Of a stretch of DNA of 64,000 nucleotides, positions 33,874 through 43,499 are shown one piece after another (position 1 is the stretch's first letter; each line of letters opens with the position of its first letter). The stretch lies in the NCBI RefSeq assembly GCF_002029255.1, contig NZ_MZGT01000018.1:1-64000 (forward strand), given 5' to 3'. A program made the position numbers and the translations under genes. The notes under the pieces are model-generated. The model was given only the letters and a program-made list of their open reading frames with translations, had not been told where the DNA came from and made no database searches. Source of the stretch: Clostridium chromiireducens. Lineage in GTDB: Bacteria > Bacillota > Clostridia > Clostridiales > Clostridiaceae.

Positions 33874-34653
33874 TTAATTATTTAAGCGGATTCCAAAATA
33901 CTTATCAAGAGTTTCACGTATTTCATTTTCATCCTGAAGATCAACTCTTTTAGTTACTTTTGCATTCTCATAGAACTTTAATGTATCTCCTACAAGGTTG
34001 ATATTTACTGAATCAGTAAATATTGAGATCTTTCTAATATTCACAAAAGGAGAATCTGGATGTTTTTCACAAAAGAAAGATGGCATTATGTAATCTATAT
34101 CTTGTTGAGGTTCATCAGTAAAACCATAAACCTTTTTCCAACTCTTTCCCCGTTCCTTTTGCCAGAGAATATGACCATAAAAATCATCTTCCTCAAACTT
34201 ATATTCACTTACACCATCGTTTTGTATTAAACCATGTACTTGTTTTAAAGCAATTCTTGGAGATTCGCTTCTCACTCCTACATCACATATGTATATTCCA
34301 TCATTTGTTTTAACCTTAAGTATCCTATGTCTTCGCATTTGAATTGAAGTGTCATCATCAATAAAACGTCCAGCTAAATTAGTCACATCAAATCCAAGGC
34401 TCTTTAAGAGATTACTATATAGACCGTTTAATTCGAAGCAATACCCTCCTCTACTACTTAAAATCAACTTTTTAAACAAAGCCTCAGGAGTAAGATATAT
34501 TGGTACACCATTTAAAATATCTAGATTTTCATATGGAATATTCTTCAAATGCGAAATTTGTAATTGTTCAAGTGTTTTTCCGTTCAATTCAATCTTATGC
34601 TTGTACTTAATTTTACTTAAGTAAATATCAATTTGTTCCTGCGTAAATATCAT
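33874..34653 (-). CDS. Arylamine N-acetyltransferase
   Basis: A 259-residue NAT family enzyme that transfers acetyl from acetyl-CoA to arylamines or hydrazines. The catalytic triad is visible: Cys72 in RGGYCFELN, His109 in MRRHRILKV and Asp124 in ICDVGVRSE. The IPYENLDI segment near residue 40 is the usual N-terminal family mark. The length is typical. It is a single gene. The natural substrate in clostridia is unknown, detoxification being the usual suggestion. Confidence 0.93.
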   Translation of the reverse strand: MIFTQEQIDIYLSKIKYKHKIELNGKTLEQLQISHLKNIPYENLDILNGVPIYLTPEALFKKLILSSRGGYCFELNGLYSNLLKSLGFDVTNLAGRFIDDDTSIQMRRHRILKVKTNDGIYICDVGVRSESPRIALKQVHGLIQNDGVSEYKFEEDDFYGHILWQKERGKSWKKVYGFTDEPQQDIDYIMPSFFCEKHPDSPFVNIRKISIFTDSVNINLVGDTLKFYENAKVTKRVDLQDENEIRETLDKYFGIRLNN

Positions 34654-34887
34654 AATAATTGCCCCCTATCTACTTCTTTTATTGGTTATTATTACTATAA
34701 TATACTTAATATATATAAATCAATATATTATAAACTAACATTAAATTATACTCCCATTAATCATATAACTTAATCAGAAATAGATCTTATGTGACTCTTA
34801 TCTTTTCTATACTATTTTTTTCTGAAAGGTCAAAAAGCCCTGACGTGTTGCAATTGAATTTTTTAATTCAACATATTTATTATTCAA

Positions 34888-36519
34888 CTATAATATATCT
34901 GAAAATTCGATATTTACCTTTTCAATTGAGCTTTTACCTATTTGATTTACTGAAGTAATTTTCTTACAATATATGCTTTCAACTAGTTCGCATGGAAGAT
35001 GTAGAATAAATTCGGTCCCTTGTGATTCTTTGCTTTTTACAAATATTTTTCCTCCATGTTGTTCAACTAAGGATTTAACAATAGAAAGACCTATTCCACT
35101 ACCTTCATGACTTCTATTAAGAGATTTATCTACTTGTACAAAACGATCAAATATAGATTCTAATTTATCCTCTGGAATTCCACTTCCAGTATCTTTTATC
35201 TTTATACAAACATTATCTTTGTGATCCTGTATTTTTACACTTATACTACCGCCTGATGGTGTAAACTTCACTGAATTTGATAACAAATTTAATATAATTC
35301 TCTCTATTTTTTCTGGATCTAATGCAATAATTTTTTCTTCTACATCAGTATCAAATATAATTGAAATGTCCTTATTCTCAATATAACCCGCTACAGAAGA
35401 TACCACTTCTTCAATTAAACTAATAATATCATGATTACTCCTATTTAATGAATAATAACCATTTTCAAATTTTGTTATATCAATTAAATTTTCAATTAAT
35501 CTTAAAAGTCGATAACAATTTTGTTTCATCATTTTTACATATTTAAAATTGTCCTCAGAAGCACTGTCGCTTAAATAGCTCTTCAACATAATTTCTTCCA
35601 TCTGAGTAGCTGAAAAAATAACATTTATTGGCGTTCTTAATTCATGGGATATGTTTACAAAAAATTCGGTTTTAATGCGATCTGCCTCTTTTAGTTCATT
35701 TACTCTTTTTCTTTTTTCTTCTATCCTTTTTTGTAACTCTTCTTTCTTACTTATCCCCGTAATATCTCTGCTTACCCCTATACTTCCTAAAATGTTTCCT
35801 TGAGAATCATAATATGGAGTTTTTAATGTATTACAAAGAACTTGTCTTCCATTCGGATATTTAACCCATTCTTCATATATAAAATGCTCTTCTTTATGAA
35901 TCATTTTCAAGTCCATTTTCCTAAAAGAATCTGCAATTTCTCTTTCAAAAATATCATAATCAGTACATCCAATAATATCTTCTTGATTCATGCCTACAAA
36001 ATTTTCCAACGCTTTATTACATCCTAAATATACACCATTTATATCCTTATAATAAATCATATCTGGAATTGAGTTAATTAGCGAAACTAAAAGGGCTTCT
36101 TTTTCCTGAAACTCCATATAAAGCTTTTTGTATCTTTCTTCACTCTTCTTTAGTTCGCTAATGTCGTGAATAGTACCCGAAAGAATCTTTGGTATACTAT
36201 GTTCGTCAAAATAAACTTTTCCTTTTACTTCTATCCATAGTTCTATTTCCTCATTTTGACGTGCTATTCTATATTCTTTATTAAAATCTTTCCCAGTATT
36301 AATTATTTCTTCAAAATACAAATGAAATTCTTCTCTCTGACTTAAGTGAACAATATTTAACCAATCTCTTTTATTTCTCATATACTCATTGCTAATACCA
36401 AGCAATTCGCAAGTAATATCTGAGATAGTCATAACATCATTTTTTATATCATAATTGAAAATTCCAACTTTTCCCACTCGTTGCAACTCATCAATCAGGA
36501 AATTATTATTAAACTCCAT
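34888..36519 (-). CDS. Soluble PAS-PAS sensor histidine kinase, orphan
   Basis: A 543-residue kinase without membrane segments. Residues of about 10-125 and 145-260 are PAS/PAC domains (second with YYKDINGVYLGCNKALENF and GVSRDITGISKKEE). A short coiled coil leads to HisKA with NISHELRTPINVIFS, and HATPase with NLLSNSVKFT, DTGSGIPEDKL and GSGIGLSIVK. The catalytic half is close to that of the kinase at 23721-25679, including the shared C-terminal tail KVNIEFSDI. There is no adjacent regulator gene. A perfect Spo0A box, TTCGACA, lies 126 nt upstream. A role in Spo0A phosphorelay or stress input is inferred. Confidence 0.9.
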   Translation of the reverse strand: MEFNNNFLIDELQRVGKVGIFNYDIKNDVMTISDITCELLGISNEYMRNKRDWLNIVHLSQREEFHLYFEEIINTGKDFNKEYRIARQNEEIELWIEVKGKVYFDEHSIPKILSGTIHDISELKKSEERYKKLYMEFQEKEALLVSLINSIPDMIYYKDINGVYLGCNKALENFVGMNQEDIIGCTDYDIFEREIADSFRKMDLKMIHKEEHFIYEEWVKYPNGRQVLCNTLKTPYYDSQGNILGSIGVSRDITGISKKEELQKRIEEKRKRVNELKEADRIKTEFFVNISHELRTPINVIFSATQMEEIMLKSYLSDSASEDNFKYVKMMKQNCYRLLRLIENLIDITKFENGYYSLNRSNHDIISLIEEVVSSVAGYIENKDISIIFDTDVEEKIIALDPEKIERIILNLLSNSVKFTPSGGSISVKIQDHKDNVCIKIKDTGSGIPEDKLESIFDRFVQVDKSLNRSHEGSGIGLSIVKSLVEQHGGKIFVKSKESQGTEFILHLPCELVESIYCKKITSVNQIGKSSIEKVNIEFSDIL

Positions 36520-36948
36520 AATTTATCATCCCATTCCACAAATTACTATTAACAAAACAAATTTGTAAATCAATCGACATTTATACACATTATATATCTA
36601 TTTTTCTATTTTTTCTATATTTCTATTATAATTATTTTGATTTTTTCGACAGTTACATATACATCTATTATCTTCAGGTAGTATTTGCCAAGCTATATAT
36701 TTAGTATCTTCATATATAGTTCATAATGCTCACGAAAGATAATTTCCATCTATCTAAGGGGTATTCACTTATGTAGTAATAGTAATATAAAAATGAGATT
36801 TTTTATTAATTCTCCATAAATTACATTGGTAAAAACCTCAAAAGTAATTAGACTTCTTGATTTTAATCTGTATAATCAATATTAGGCATGTTTATTAAAT
36901 ATAAAACACAGTTGCCTTAAGTAATCTTTTAAAAAATGGAGGTACTTA
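36520..36948. other. Intergenic region with a Spo0A-box match
   Basis: TTCGACA at 36645-36651 is a perfect 7-bp Spo0A box (TGTCGAA on the minus strand), followed on the minus strand by TATAAT-like sequence toward the PAS kinase. Nothing else is recognisable in the 430 bp. Confidence 0.4.
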
Positions 36949-38685
36949 ATGAATAAGATAAAAAAATATTATATTATATTTCCAATAATCACTGCGACAA
37001 TATCACTAATTTTCATAATAATGACATCGTTTAATGATAAAGTGGTTAATAAAAGTTATTCTATATTTAAAGAAGATTTAAATTCCGATAAAATATCTAC
37101 AGTAATAATGGATAAGTCTCCAAAAATGAAAATAATACTTAGTGATGGGGATGAATATTCCACGGATAATCCTTATACTGATACTATAAAGGAAACCTTA
37201 TTATTAAAAGGAGTAGAAATTAAGGATGAGTCCACACCACCACTATCAAAGTCTATTCCTTCAGTTGTTTTTGCAATATCACTTATTTCAATATTGGCTA
37301 TCGTTGTATTAAAGGCTAGAAACAATTCATCCATAACATCAATGGACATGGAGGATTTTAGCAAGAATAAAAAAGCTGCTTTAGACTTTGATGCAGTGGC
37401 TGGAAATGAAGAAGCTAAAGAAAGTTTAATGGATATTGTAGATTTTCTTATAAATCCTGAGAAATATCAAAAGTATGGTGCGAGAATGCCAAAAGGAGTT
37501 ATTCTTTATGGGGATCCTGGTACAGGTAAAACATTGCTTGCTAAAGCTGTTGCTGGTGAAGCAGGTGTTCCCTTTTATGCACTTAGTGGTTCTGACTTCG
37601 TACAAGTTTACGTTGGTGTTGGTGCCGCAAGGGTAAGAAATTTATTTAAAAAAGCAAAATCTCATGGAAAAGCTGTTATCTTCATAGATGAGATTGACGC
37701 AATAGGTAAAGCTAGAAGTAATGATAAAAATGGTTCTAGTAATGGTGAAAGAGATCAAACTCTAAATGCTCTACTAACTGAAATGTCTGGTTTTGGACAA
37801 GAAGAAGGTATTGTAGTAATTGCTGCTACAAATAGATTGGACATGCTGGATAAAGCACTTTTAAGGCCTGGCAGATTTGATAGACATATAGAAGTATCAT
37901 TGCCAGATGTTAATGCTAGAGAAAAAATTATATCTTTACATTTAAAAAATAAACCTCATGCGAATCTTGATGTAAAAGATATTGCAAAGAAAACTACTTA
38001 CTTCTCTGGTGCAAAATTAGAAAGCTTAGTGAACGAAAGTGCAATTTTAGCCGCAAAAGATAATAGCAATTGTATCACCTCAGCTCATATTGAATCAGCA
38101 TATTCAATAACTTTAGCTGGTCATGAAAAAAAAGAAAGAAGCTATTTAAAGGAAGAAGACAAGCTACTTACTTCATACCATGAAGCAGGGCATGGAATAG
38201 TTAGCTTACTGCTGCTTCCAAACGATAAAGTTTCAAAAATAACAATAATTCCAACTACCAAAGGCGCTGGTGGGTATACTCTAACTATTCCTGAAGATAG
38301 AAGCTATCATAGAGTTGATTACCTAAAAAACAAAATTAAGGTTTCACTTGGTGGTAGAGCTGCCGAAGAAATAATATTTGGTAAGGACAAAATCTCTACT
38401 GGAGCAGAAGGTGATATTTCCCAAACCACTGATATTGCTTTAAAAATGATTACCGAGTATGGTATGGGCGAAACCCTAGGTCTAATAAAACTTTCAAGTG
38501 TTGGTTCTCTTTATAGTAGTTACGGAAATCCTGTTATTGAAGAATGTAAAATGCTTGTAAATACACTATATGATGAAACCTTGGAACTCTTAAGAGAAAA
38601 TAGACATCTACTTGATAAGATAGCCCTAAATTTATTGGAAAAAGAGACTTTATATGAAGATGACATTAAAGAATTAACTATTTAG
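36949..38685 (+). CDS. FtsH-type membrane AAA+ zinc protease paralogue
   Basis: A 578-residue FtsH homologue. It has a first membrane helix at about 7-27, an external segment of about 75 residues and a second helix at about 104-121. The AAA+ module has Walker A GDPGTGKT (188-195), Walker B VIFIDEID and the second region of homology ALLRPGRFDRH. The protease has HEAGH with His412, Glu413 and His416, and a later Asp in DISQTTDIAL. It degrades membrane and regulatory proteins. It is shorter than the usual 600-650, ending shortly after the protease domain. It is probably a second FtsH, as it lacks the usual tilS-hpt neighbours. Confidence 0.9.
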   Translation: MNKIKKYYIIFPIITATISLIFIIMTSFNDKVVNKSYSIFKEDLNSDKISTVIMDKSPKMKIILSDGDEYSTDNPYTDTIKETLLLKGVEIKDESTPPLSKSIPSVVFAISLISILAIVVLKARNNSSITSMDMEDFSKNKKAALDFDAVAGNEEAKESLMDIVDFLINPEKYQKYGARMPKGVILYGDPGTGKTLLAKAVAGEAGVPFYALSGSDFVQVYVGVGAARVRNLFKKAKSHGKAVIFIDEIDAIGKARSNDKNGSSNGERDQTLNALLTEMSGFGQEEGIVVIAATNRLDMLDKALLRPGRFDRHIEVSLPDVNAREKIISLHLKNKPHANLDVKDIAKKTTYFSGAKLESLVNESAILAAKDNSNCITSAHIESAYSITLAGHEKKERSYLKEEDKLLTSYHEAGHGIVSLLLLPNDKVSKITIIPTTKGAGGYTLTIPEDRSYHRVDYLKNKIKVSLGGRAAEEIIFGKDKISTGAEGDISQTTDIALKMITEYGMGETLGLIKLSSVGSLYSSYGNPVIEECKMLVNTLYDETLELLRENRHLLDKIALNLLEKETLYEDDIKELTI

Positions 38686-38724
38686 CAACGCCGCATAAAT
38701 ATTACATCGATAATGGACTTCAAA

Positions 38725-38758
38725 AATAGTACTCTGTAGATTCAGAGTACTATTTTTT
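38725..38758 (+). terminator. Terminator of the FtsH paralogue gene
   Basis: AATAGTACTCTG (38725-38736) pairs with CAGAGTACTATT (38743-38754), followed by TTTTA. Confidence 0.9.
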
Positions 38759-38925
38759 ATCGTTTATATTTTTATATATTGATGCTTATAACATATGTTT
38801 TAAAATAAAAAACAATATGCAACCAATCGATTACATCTTTTATTATATTTAAGAAGAATAATGAAAAAATTTTTTTTACAATCATTATTATACTCACTTA
38901 ATCTTAACATTATCTGAATACAACT

Positions 38926-38954
38926 ATAAAAAGCAGCCAAATTAATGACTGCCT
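38926..38954 (-). terminator. Minus-strand terminator of the CAGTCA/TGGCTG family
   Basis: On the minus strand GCAGTCA pairs with TGGCTGC through one G-U, followed by TTTTTATAG. The 18-nt core is identical to 9948-9965. It lies 3' of the LuxR-type gene that ends at 39042. The rest of 38759-39041 shows nothing. Confidence 0.7.
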
Positions 38955-39041
38955 AATAAAAAAAGATTATGAGGATACCAACTTAAAGGGATATGTTAAT
39001 ATCATTTACAGAACAATTATAACATATTACGACAAAATAAT

Positions 39042-41627
39042 CTATAATTTACTTTTATATTTTTCACTAAAAACTTTTCTTCCCTTACTTACTGCCTCCA
39101 CTCTATTTTTCACTCCTAATTTGGAGTATATATTTATTATATGAGTTTTTACTGTTGAAATAGATATAAATAACCTCTCTCCGATTTCCTTATTACTTAA
39201 TCCATTTATCAAAGCTTCAAGAACTTCCATCTCTCTTGAACTTAAAACTTCATTTTTATCTTTTATTCCTATTAAATCACAAAGTTTACTTACAAATTTG
39301 TTATTATCATTATCTTTCAGCAATTCTTGGTAAAACCTTTGTATAACTTCTTTTAAATATTTTCTATTTACGTAAAAAGGAAAAAATATCTCTTCCTCTC
39401 TTGAATAAAAAATAACTTCTTTTAATATATTTAAACACTCTCTCGTATTATCAGATTTAAATTTATTTATTAGTATTAGTTTCCACGTTAAAGAGTATAC
39501 AAGAGAATATCCTACACCATTCTTTCTGCTAATAAATACAATTTTATTAAATTCATTTAAACTCTCCTCATATTTACCAATCTCAAAAAGTACTACCCCA
39601 TAAGCTATTCGTATAGTATCTAAGTAAAATGAATTCTTGTACTTTTTTTCATATATATTAATAAACTCATCATACTCTAGTTTCTTTACCCTTTCTTCTG
39701 ACGATAATAATCTAATCTTTAATGCTAACATTTGAATATATGCATAGCTTTCCTTGTCTTGTTTATGAAAATCACTTAATATTTTTTCACATTCATCAAT
39801 TTTACCTTGAATATATTTAATTTCTGCTAGATTATAATCGATTCCAATAGCTAAATTCTCCAAAACTGCACTCCCACTAAAATCCTTTAGCATTGCTTGT
39901 GCTTCATTTATTAATTCTTCTGCTTCTTTATCCATAAGCTTCTTTATATAGACGCCTGGCAATCCTACAGTCCTAAAAATGGTAAAACAAGATTTATAAT
40001 TTTTATTTCTTATACTTTCATTTAACTCCTTATAACCAGTTAAGCTCTCATTTAACTTACCCATAACCTCTAATAAAGAAACTCTATTATAATCATATAT
40101 TAAATTCACATAACTATTACTTAACTCTTTATTCGCTTTTTTTATTAATTCCATCATCTCTAATGCTTTTGTACATTCGCTAGCAAATCCTAATGCCCAA
40201 GAGGCAAAAATATAATAAATAGTTTTAGTAAGTATATTTAGATTTTCATCAATTTCTTTTGGCAATTCAAAATAACAATCATCTACAAATGAATTGTTTA
40301 ATACTAGTGAAAATATCTTAATACAATTTAACATTTCATTATTTATACTATTATCTATTGAATCTACTATAAGTATACATCTTTCATAATCCAAATTTAG
40401 ATAGCTATAAAACAAAGATATATACGCTAGATCTACACTTTTGCTACAGTATTCTAACGGGAATTCGTTAAGAACTTTAGTAGCCACAATATTGTGGGCA
40501 TTTTTTTCGATTATCTTTAATGCATATTCGTATTTTTTATAATTTATCAGAATGCTTAGTGCATCATCATAATTTTTATCATCTATTAATGAAGATGTTA
40601 GTTTTCCTATTATTTCATTCTTAGTACTTTCATCATAATTATCAAAAATCTCCATTAAATACTGTCTTAAAATATTATGATATCTATATATATTTTTTTC
40701 TTCATCTATGGTAATAATGAGCATGTTCTTTTTAATTAAATTTTCTATTATTTCAGTAGCATCTTTATTATCTACATTCTTATAAATACTATGATTGAAA
40801 TAACTTAATGGCGAAGTTTTGACTAAAAACTCTATTTCATCTTGTGATAAACTATTGATAATCTCTCTATTCATATATTCTATAAACAGTTTATTTCCTT
40901 TTGGTATATTTTTAATTGTCTTATTATTATTTAATACCGTTAATAGGAGTTTAATTGCTCCTATCCACCCTTCTGTATTTCTATATATTTCTTTAATAAT
41001 CTTACTATCAATAATTTTATTAGTAGTTTTTCTTATAAACTCTTCGGTTTCTTCTAAAGTAAGATTGAAATCCCCTGAGTTTATATTAACTATTCCGCCT
41101 TTCATAAGGATATTTCCCAAATATAACTTAATATCATGTCTTGAAATCAAAATATAGTGTACATTATCTGATGAATTGACTATAAAATATTCAATTGTTT
41201 CCATAAGAAATTTATCCTCTATATAATGAAAATCATCTAATACTATAAATAATTCTTCTTCGATTATAAGCTCGTTTATTAAAGACAGTATTAATTCAAA
41301 AATATCTTCTCTATTTACTAACGGATTTATCATATCGATATAGAAATTTAAATCTACAATATTTCCTTTTAACCCATGCAAGATATAAGTCCAAAAATAT
41401 GATAAATCATCACTTTTTTCATCTAATGAAAGCCACATATAATTTTTCTTTTCTCCAACATAATCCGAAATAAGGGTACTTTTACCAACAGCAGCACCAC
41501 CTTTAACTACTGTTAATTTATTTTCTGTTATTGCATTAAGTTTATTTTGTATATTTTGATTTCTTCGGAATATATTATCAATTTTACTTTTGGGTCTTAT
41601 TAATCTTGTATAAAGAATATTCTTCAT
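39042..41627 (-). CDS. MalT-like LuxR-family ATP-dependent regulator (LAL)
   Basis: An 861-residue STAND-type activator. The N-terminal NTPase has Walker A VVKGGAAVGKSTLI (about 41-54) and Walker B FIVLDDFHYIED. Arginine- and helix-rich winged-helix and TPR-like regions cover 330-780. The C-terminal LuxR HTH starts LSSREMEVLEALINGLSNKE and continues ERLFISISTVKTHI. In MalT the central part binds an inducer. It begins 48 bp after the last ABC permease on the same strand, suggesting cotranscription and control of the exporter. The inducer is unknown. Confidence 0.88.
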   Translation of the reverse strand: MKNILYTRLIRPKSKIDNIFRRNQNIQNKLNAITENKLTVVKGGAAVGKSTLISDYVGEKKNYMWLSLDEKSDDLSYFWTYILHGLKGNIVDLNFYIDMINPLVNREDIFELILSLINELIIEEELFIVLDDFHYIEDKFLMETIEYFIVNSSDNVHYILISRHDIKLYLGNILMKGGIVNINSGDFNLTLEETEEFIRKTTNKIIDSKIIKEIYRNTEGWIGAIKLLLTVLNNNKTIKNIPKGNKLFIEYMNREIINSLSQDEIEFLVKTSPLSYFNHSIYKNVDNKDATEIIENLIKKNMLIITIDEEKNIYRYHNILRQYLMEIFDNYDESTKNEIIGKLTSSLIDDKNYDDALSILINYKKYEYALKIIEKNAHNIVATKVLNEFPLEYCSKSVDLAYISLFYSYLNLDYERCILIVDSIDNSINNEMLNCIKIFSLVLNNSFVDDCYFELPKEIDENLNILTKTIYYIFASWALGFASECTKALEMMELIKKANKELSNSYVNLIYDYNRVSLLEVMGKLNESLTGYKELNESIRNKNYKSCFTIFRTVGLPGVYIKKLMDKEAEELINEAQAMLKDFSGSAVLENLAIGIDYNLAEIKYIQGKIDECEKILSDFHKQDKESYAYIQMLALKIRLLSSEERVKKLEYDEFINIYEKKYKNSFYLDTIRIAYGVVLFEIGKYEESLNEFNKIVFISRKNGVGYSLVYSLTWKLILINKFKSDNTRECLNILKEVIFYSREEEIFFPFYVNRKYLKEVIQRFYQELLKDNDNNKFVSKLCDLIGIKDKNEVLSSREMEVLEALINGLSNKEIGERLFISISTVKTHIINIYSKLGVKNRVEAVSKGRKVFSEKYKSKL

Positions 41628-41675
41628 CTCATCACCCTTAATAGTTTATCTAATGTGTATATTTTACCATATTGT

Positions 41676-42635
41676 TTAAATAAAGCTATATCTTCTCATC
41701 TTATATTTTATTATTAAGAATGAACTTACTATCATAACTATTGAAACCAAAATAACACTTGCTATATCAGTATAATTGCTAAACTTCCCATTCTCTAAGG
41801 AAATTGTATACTCTAAAATATGCTTTTGAGGCATAATGCTGCCGAATAAACTCACTAATTTGTTGTTAGATATAGTGAAAAAACTTCCTGAAAGTAATGT
41901 CGTTATAACATTTATCATCATTCCTAACATGCTGGCACTCTGCATTTGCTTTGTAACTGTAGACATAAACAAACCGAAGGCTGAAGAAAAAAGTGATAAG
42001 ACAAATATTATTAATATGAGTTCTACGCTTGTTACTCTTGTATCTAAATCAAGTATTACCCTAGATAATATAGTTATTGTGACCGTAGGAACAAAAATCA
42101 TTAAAAACACCGAAATAAAGTGGCTTAGTATATATTGTACATAAGTTATATTTGTGCTTATTATCCTTCTTGAAATTCCTTTTTTGTCATCAAAGAAAAA
42201 TCTATAGAGTAACACTCCTAGTGCAATTATAAACATGGTTATAAATCCAACTATATTAGATACTACGCCCCTCTTCTCACTATCTTCATTAGTAATTCTT
42301 TCTCCATTTGCCAATCGCTCTATCTTACTTTTAAAATTATCACCTTTTATTGTATCAACTATCACTTTTCCATTTTCAAAAGATATTACTGCCTCATACT
42401 TATTTTTCACTAAATCTGAAAGAGGTACTTTATTTTCAAGTCTTGTAATATTTACCTCATCACTATTAAAATTAGCGCTGTAATCTCCGATGACTCCTAT
42501 ATTATATTTGGCAACAAAACTGCTTGAAAAATATATTGCAATTGCAATAATTATTGGTGTTATTACAATGGGCATTACCAGGTATGATTTATTATTTATC
42601 ATTCTATATAAAATTCCTTTTATAATATTTATCAT
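41676..42635 (-). CDS. ABC-2 type permease
   Basis: A 319-residue membrane protein with a first helix at about 19-40, an external domain of about 90 residues, and five clustered C-terminal helices, the ABC-2 (YhgE/NatB-like) arrangement. The segment SAFGLFMSTVTKQMQSASML followed by GMMINVITTLLSGSFFTISN is the family signature. It is the third gene of the block ATPase-permease-permease-regulator. It likely pairs with the other permease to form the heterodimeric channel. The cargo is unknown. Confidence 0.8.
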   Translation of the reverse strand: MINIIKGILYRMINNKSYLVMPIVITPIIIAIAIYFSSSFVAKYNIGVIGDYSANFNSDEVNITRLENKVPLSDLVKNKYEAVISFENGKVIVDTIKGDNFKSKIERLANGERITNEDSEKRGVVSNIVGFITMFIIALGVLLYRFFFDDKKGISRRIISTNITYVQYILSHFISVFLMIFVPTVTITILSRVILDLDTRVTSVELILIIFVLSLFSSAFGLFMSTVTKQMQSASMLGMMINVITTLLSGSFFTISNNKLVSLFGSIMPQKHILEYTISLENGKFSNYTDIASVILVSIVMIVSSFLIIKYKMRRYSFI

Positions 42636-42744
42636 TTATTTTCTCTCCTCTCGATATATAAAATAACTTTTCAATATATAAAGTTTAGAGCACTTAATCC
42701 TTCTCTCTCAAATCCAGATTCTATTTCCAATATAGAATTTAGGC

Positions 42745-43488
42745 CTATATATAGTCCTCTGGTTTATAGTTTACATGCATAACTATAATGCTTATTATTG
42801 ATAATAAGATTAATCCCCAAATTATAATTGTGTAATTTTCAAAACTCTTATCATAAATCACATTGAAAGCTGAATTTAAAATCCACTTCATTGGAGATAA
42901 ATTCGATAAATCACTAACAACTTTCCCTAAACTATCTACTGGAAAAAATATACCTGATAGCAGTGCCAATATACTTGCTACATTAGAAAGAACCATATTG
43001 GTTAACTCCTCGGTTTTAAGAATCACACAAACCGCTCCGCCAACTGTGACTGTAAAAAAAAGAAACACCATGAATAACACTAGTATATATATAAAGTTAC
43101 TACCACCAAAATTAACAATATTAAAATAATTCATTATCAGCATATGAATTGAAAAGCTAATCCCCATAAATAGATATGAACTTATTATCTTAGACATATA
43201 TATTGATATCCTTGATACTGGAGCATAAGCTATTCTAATATTTCCTTGTCTTAATTTATTCTCCATAAAAGTATTCGGAGTGACTGTAACTGATGAAATG
43301 ATTAAATACATCATCATGGTTACCCCATAAAAGTCATAAGACGTAACACCGTCTCCTCCATATAAACTAGAAAAAATAAAACCAAATAAGCCAATCAATA
43401 GCCATGGATATATTACGCAAACAGTTACAATAACCGGTGTTGTAATTAGATTTCTGAAATCTTGTTTAATAAGTCTTAATAAAATCAT
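42745..43488 (-). CDS. ABC-2 type permease
   Basis: A 247-residue permease with six predicted helices and short loops. The N-terminus, LRLIKQDFRNLITTPVIVTV, is typical of ABC-2 proteins, as is SNVASILALLSGIFFPVDSL before the last helices. It follows the ATPase gene by 11 bp, and GGGGCG lies before the ATG. It differs from the second permease in lacking a large external domain. Such pairs export antimicrobial peptides, lipids or drugs. Confidence 0.82.
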   Translation of the reverse strand: MILLRLIKQDFRNLITTPVIVTVCVIYPWLLIGLFGFIFSSLYGGDGVTSYDFYGVTMMMYLIISSVTVTPNTFMENKLRQGNIRIAYAPVSRISIYMSKIISSYLFMGISFSIHMLIMNYFNIVNFGGSNFIYILVLFMVFLFFTVTVGGAVCVILKTEELTNMVLSNVASILALLSGIFFPVDSLGKVVSDLSNLSPMKWILNSAFNVIYDKSFENYTIIIWGLILLSIISIIVMHVNYKPEDYI

Positions 43489-43499
43489 CTTTTTCGCCC

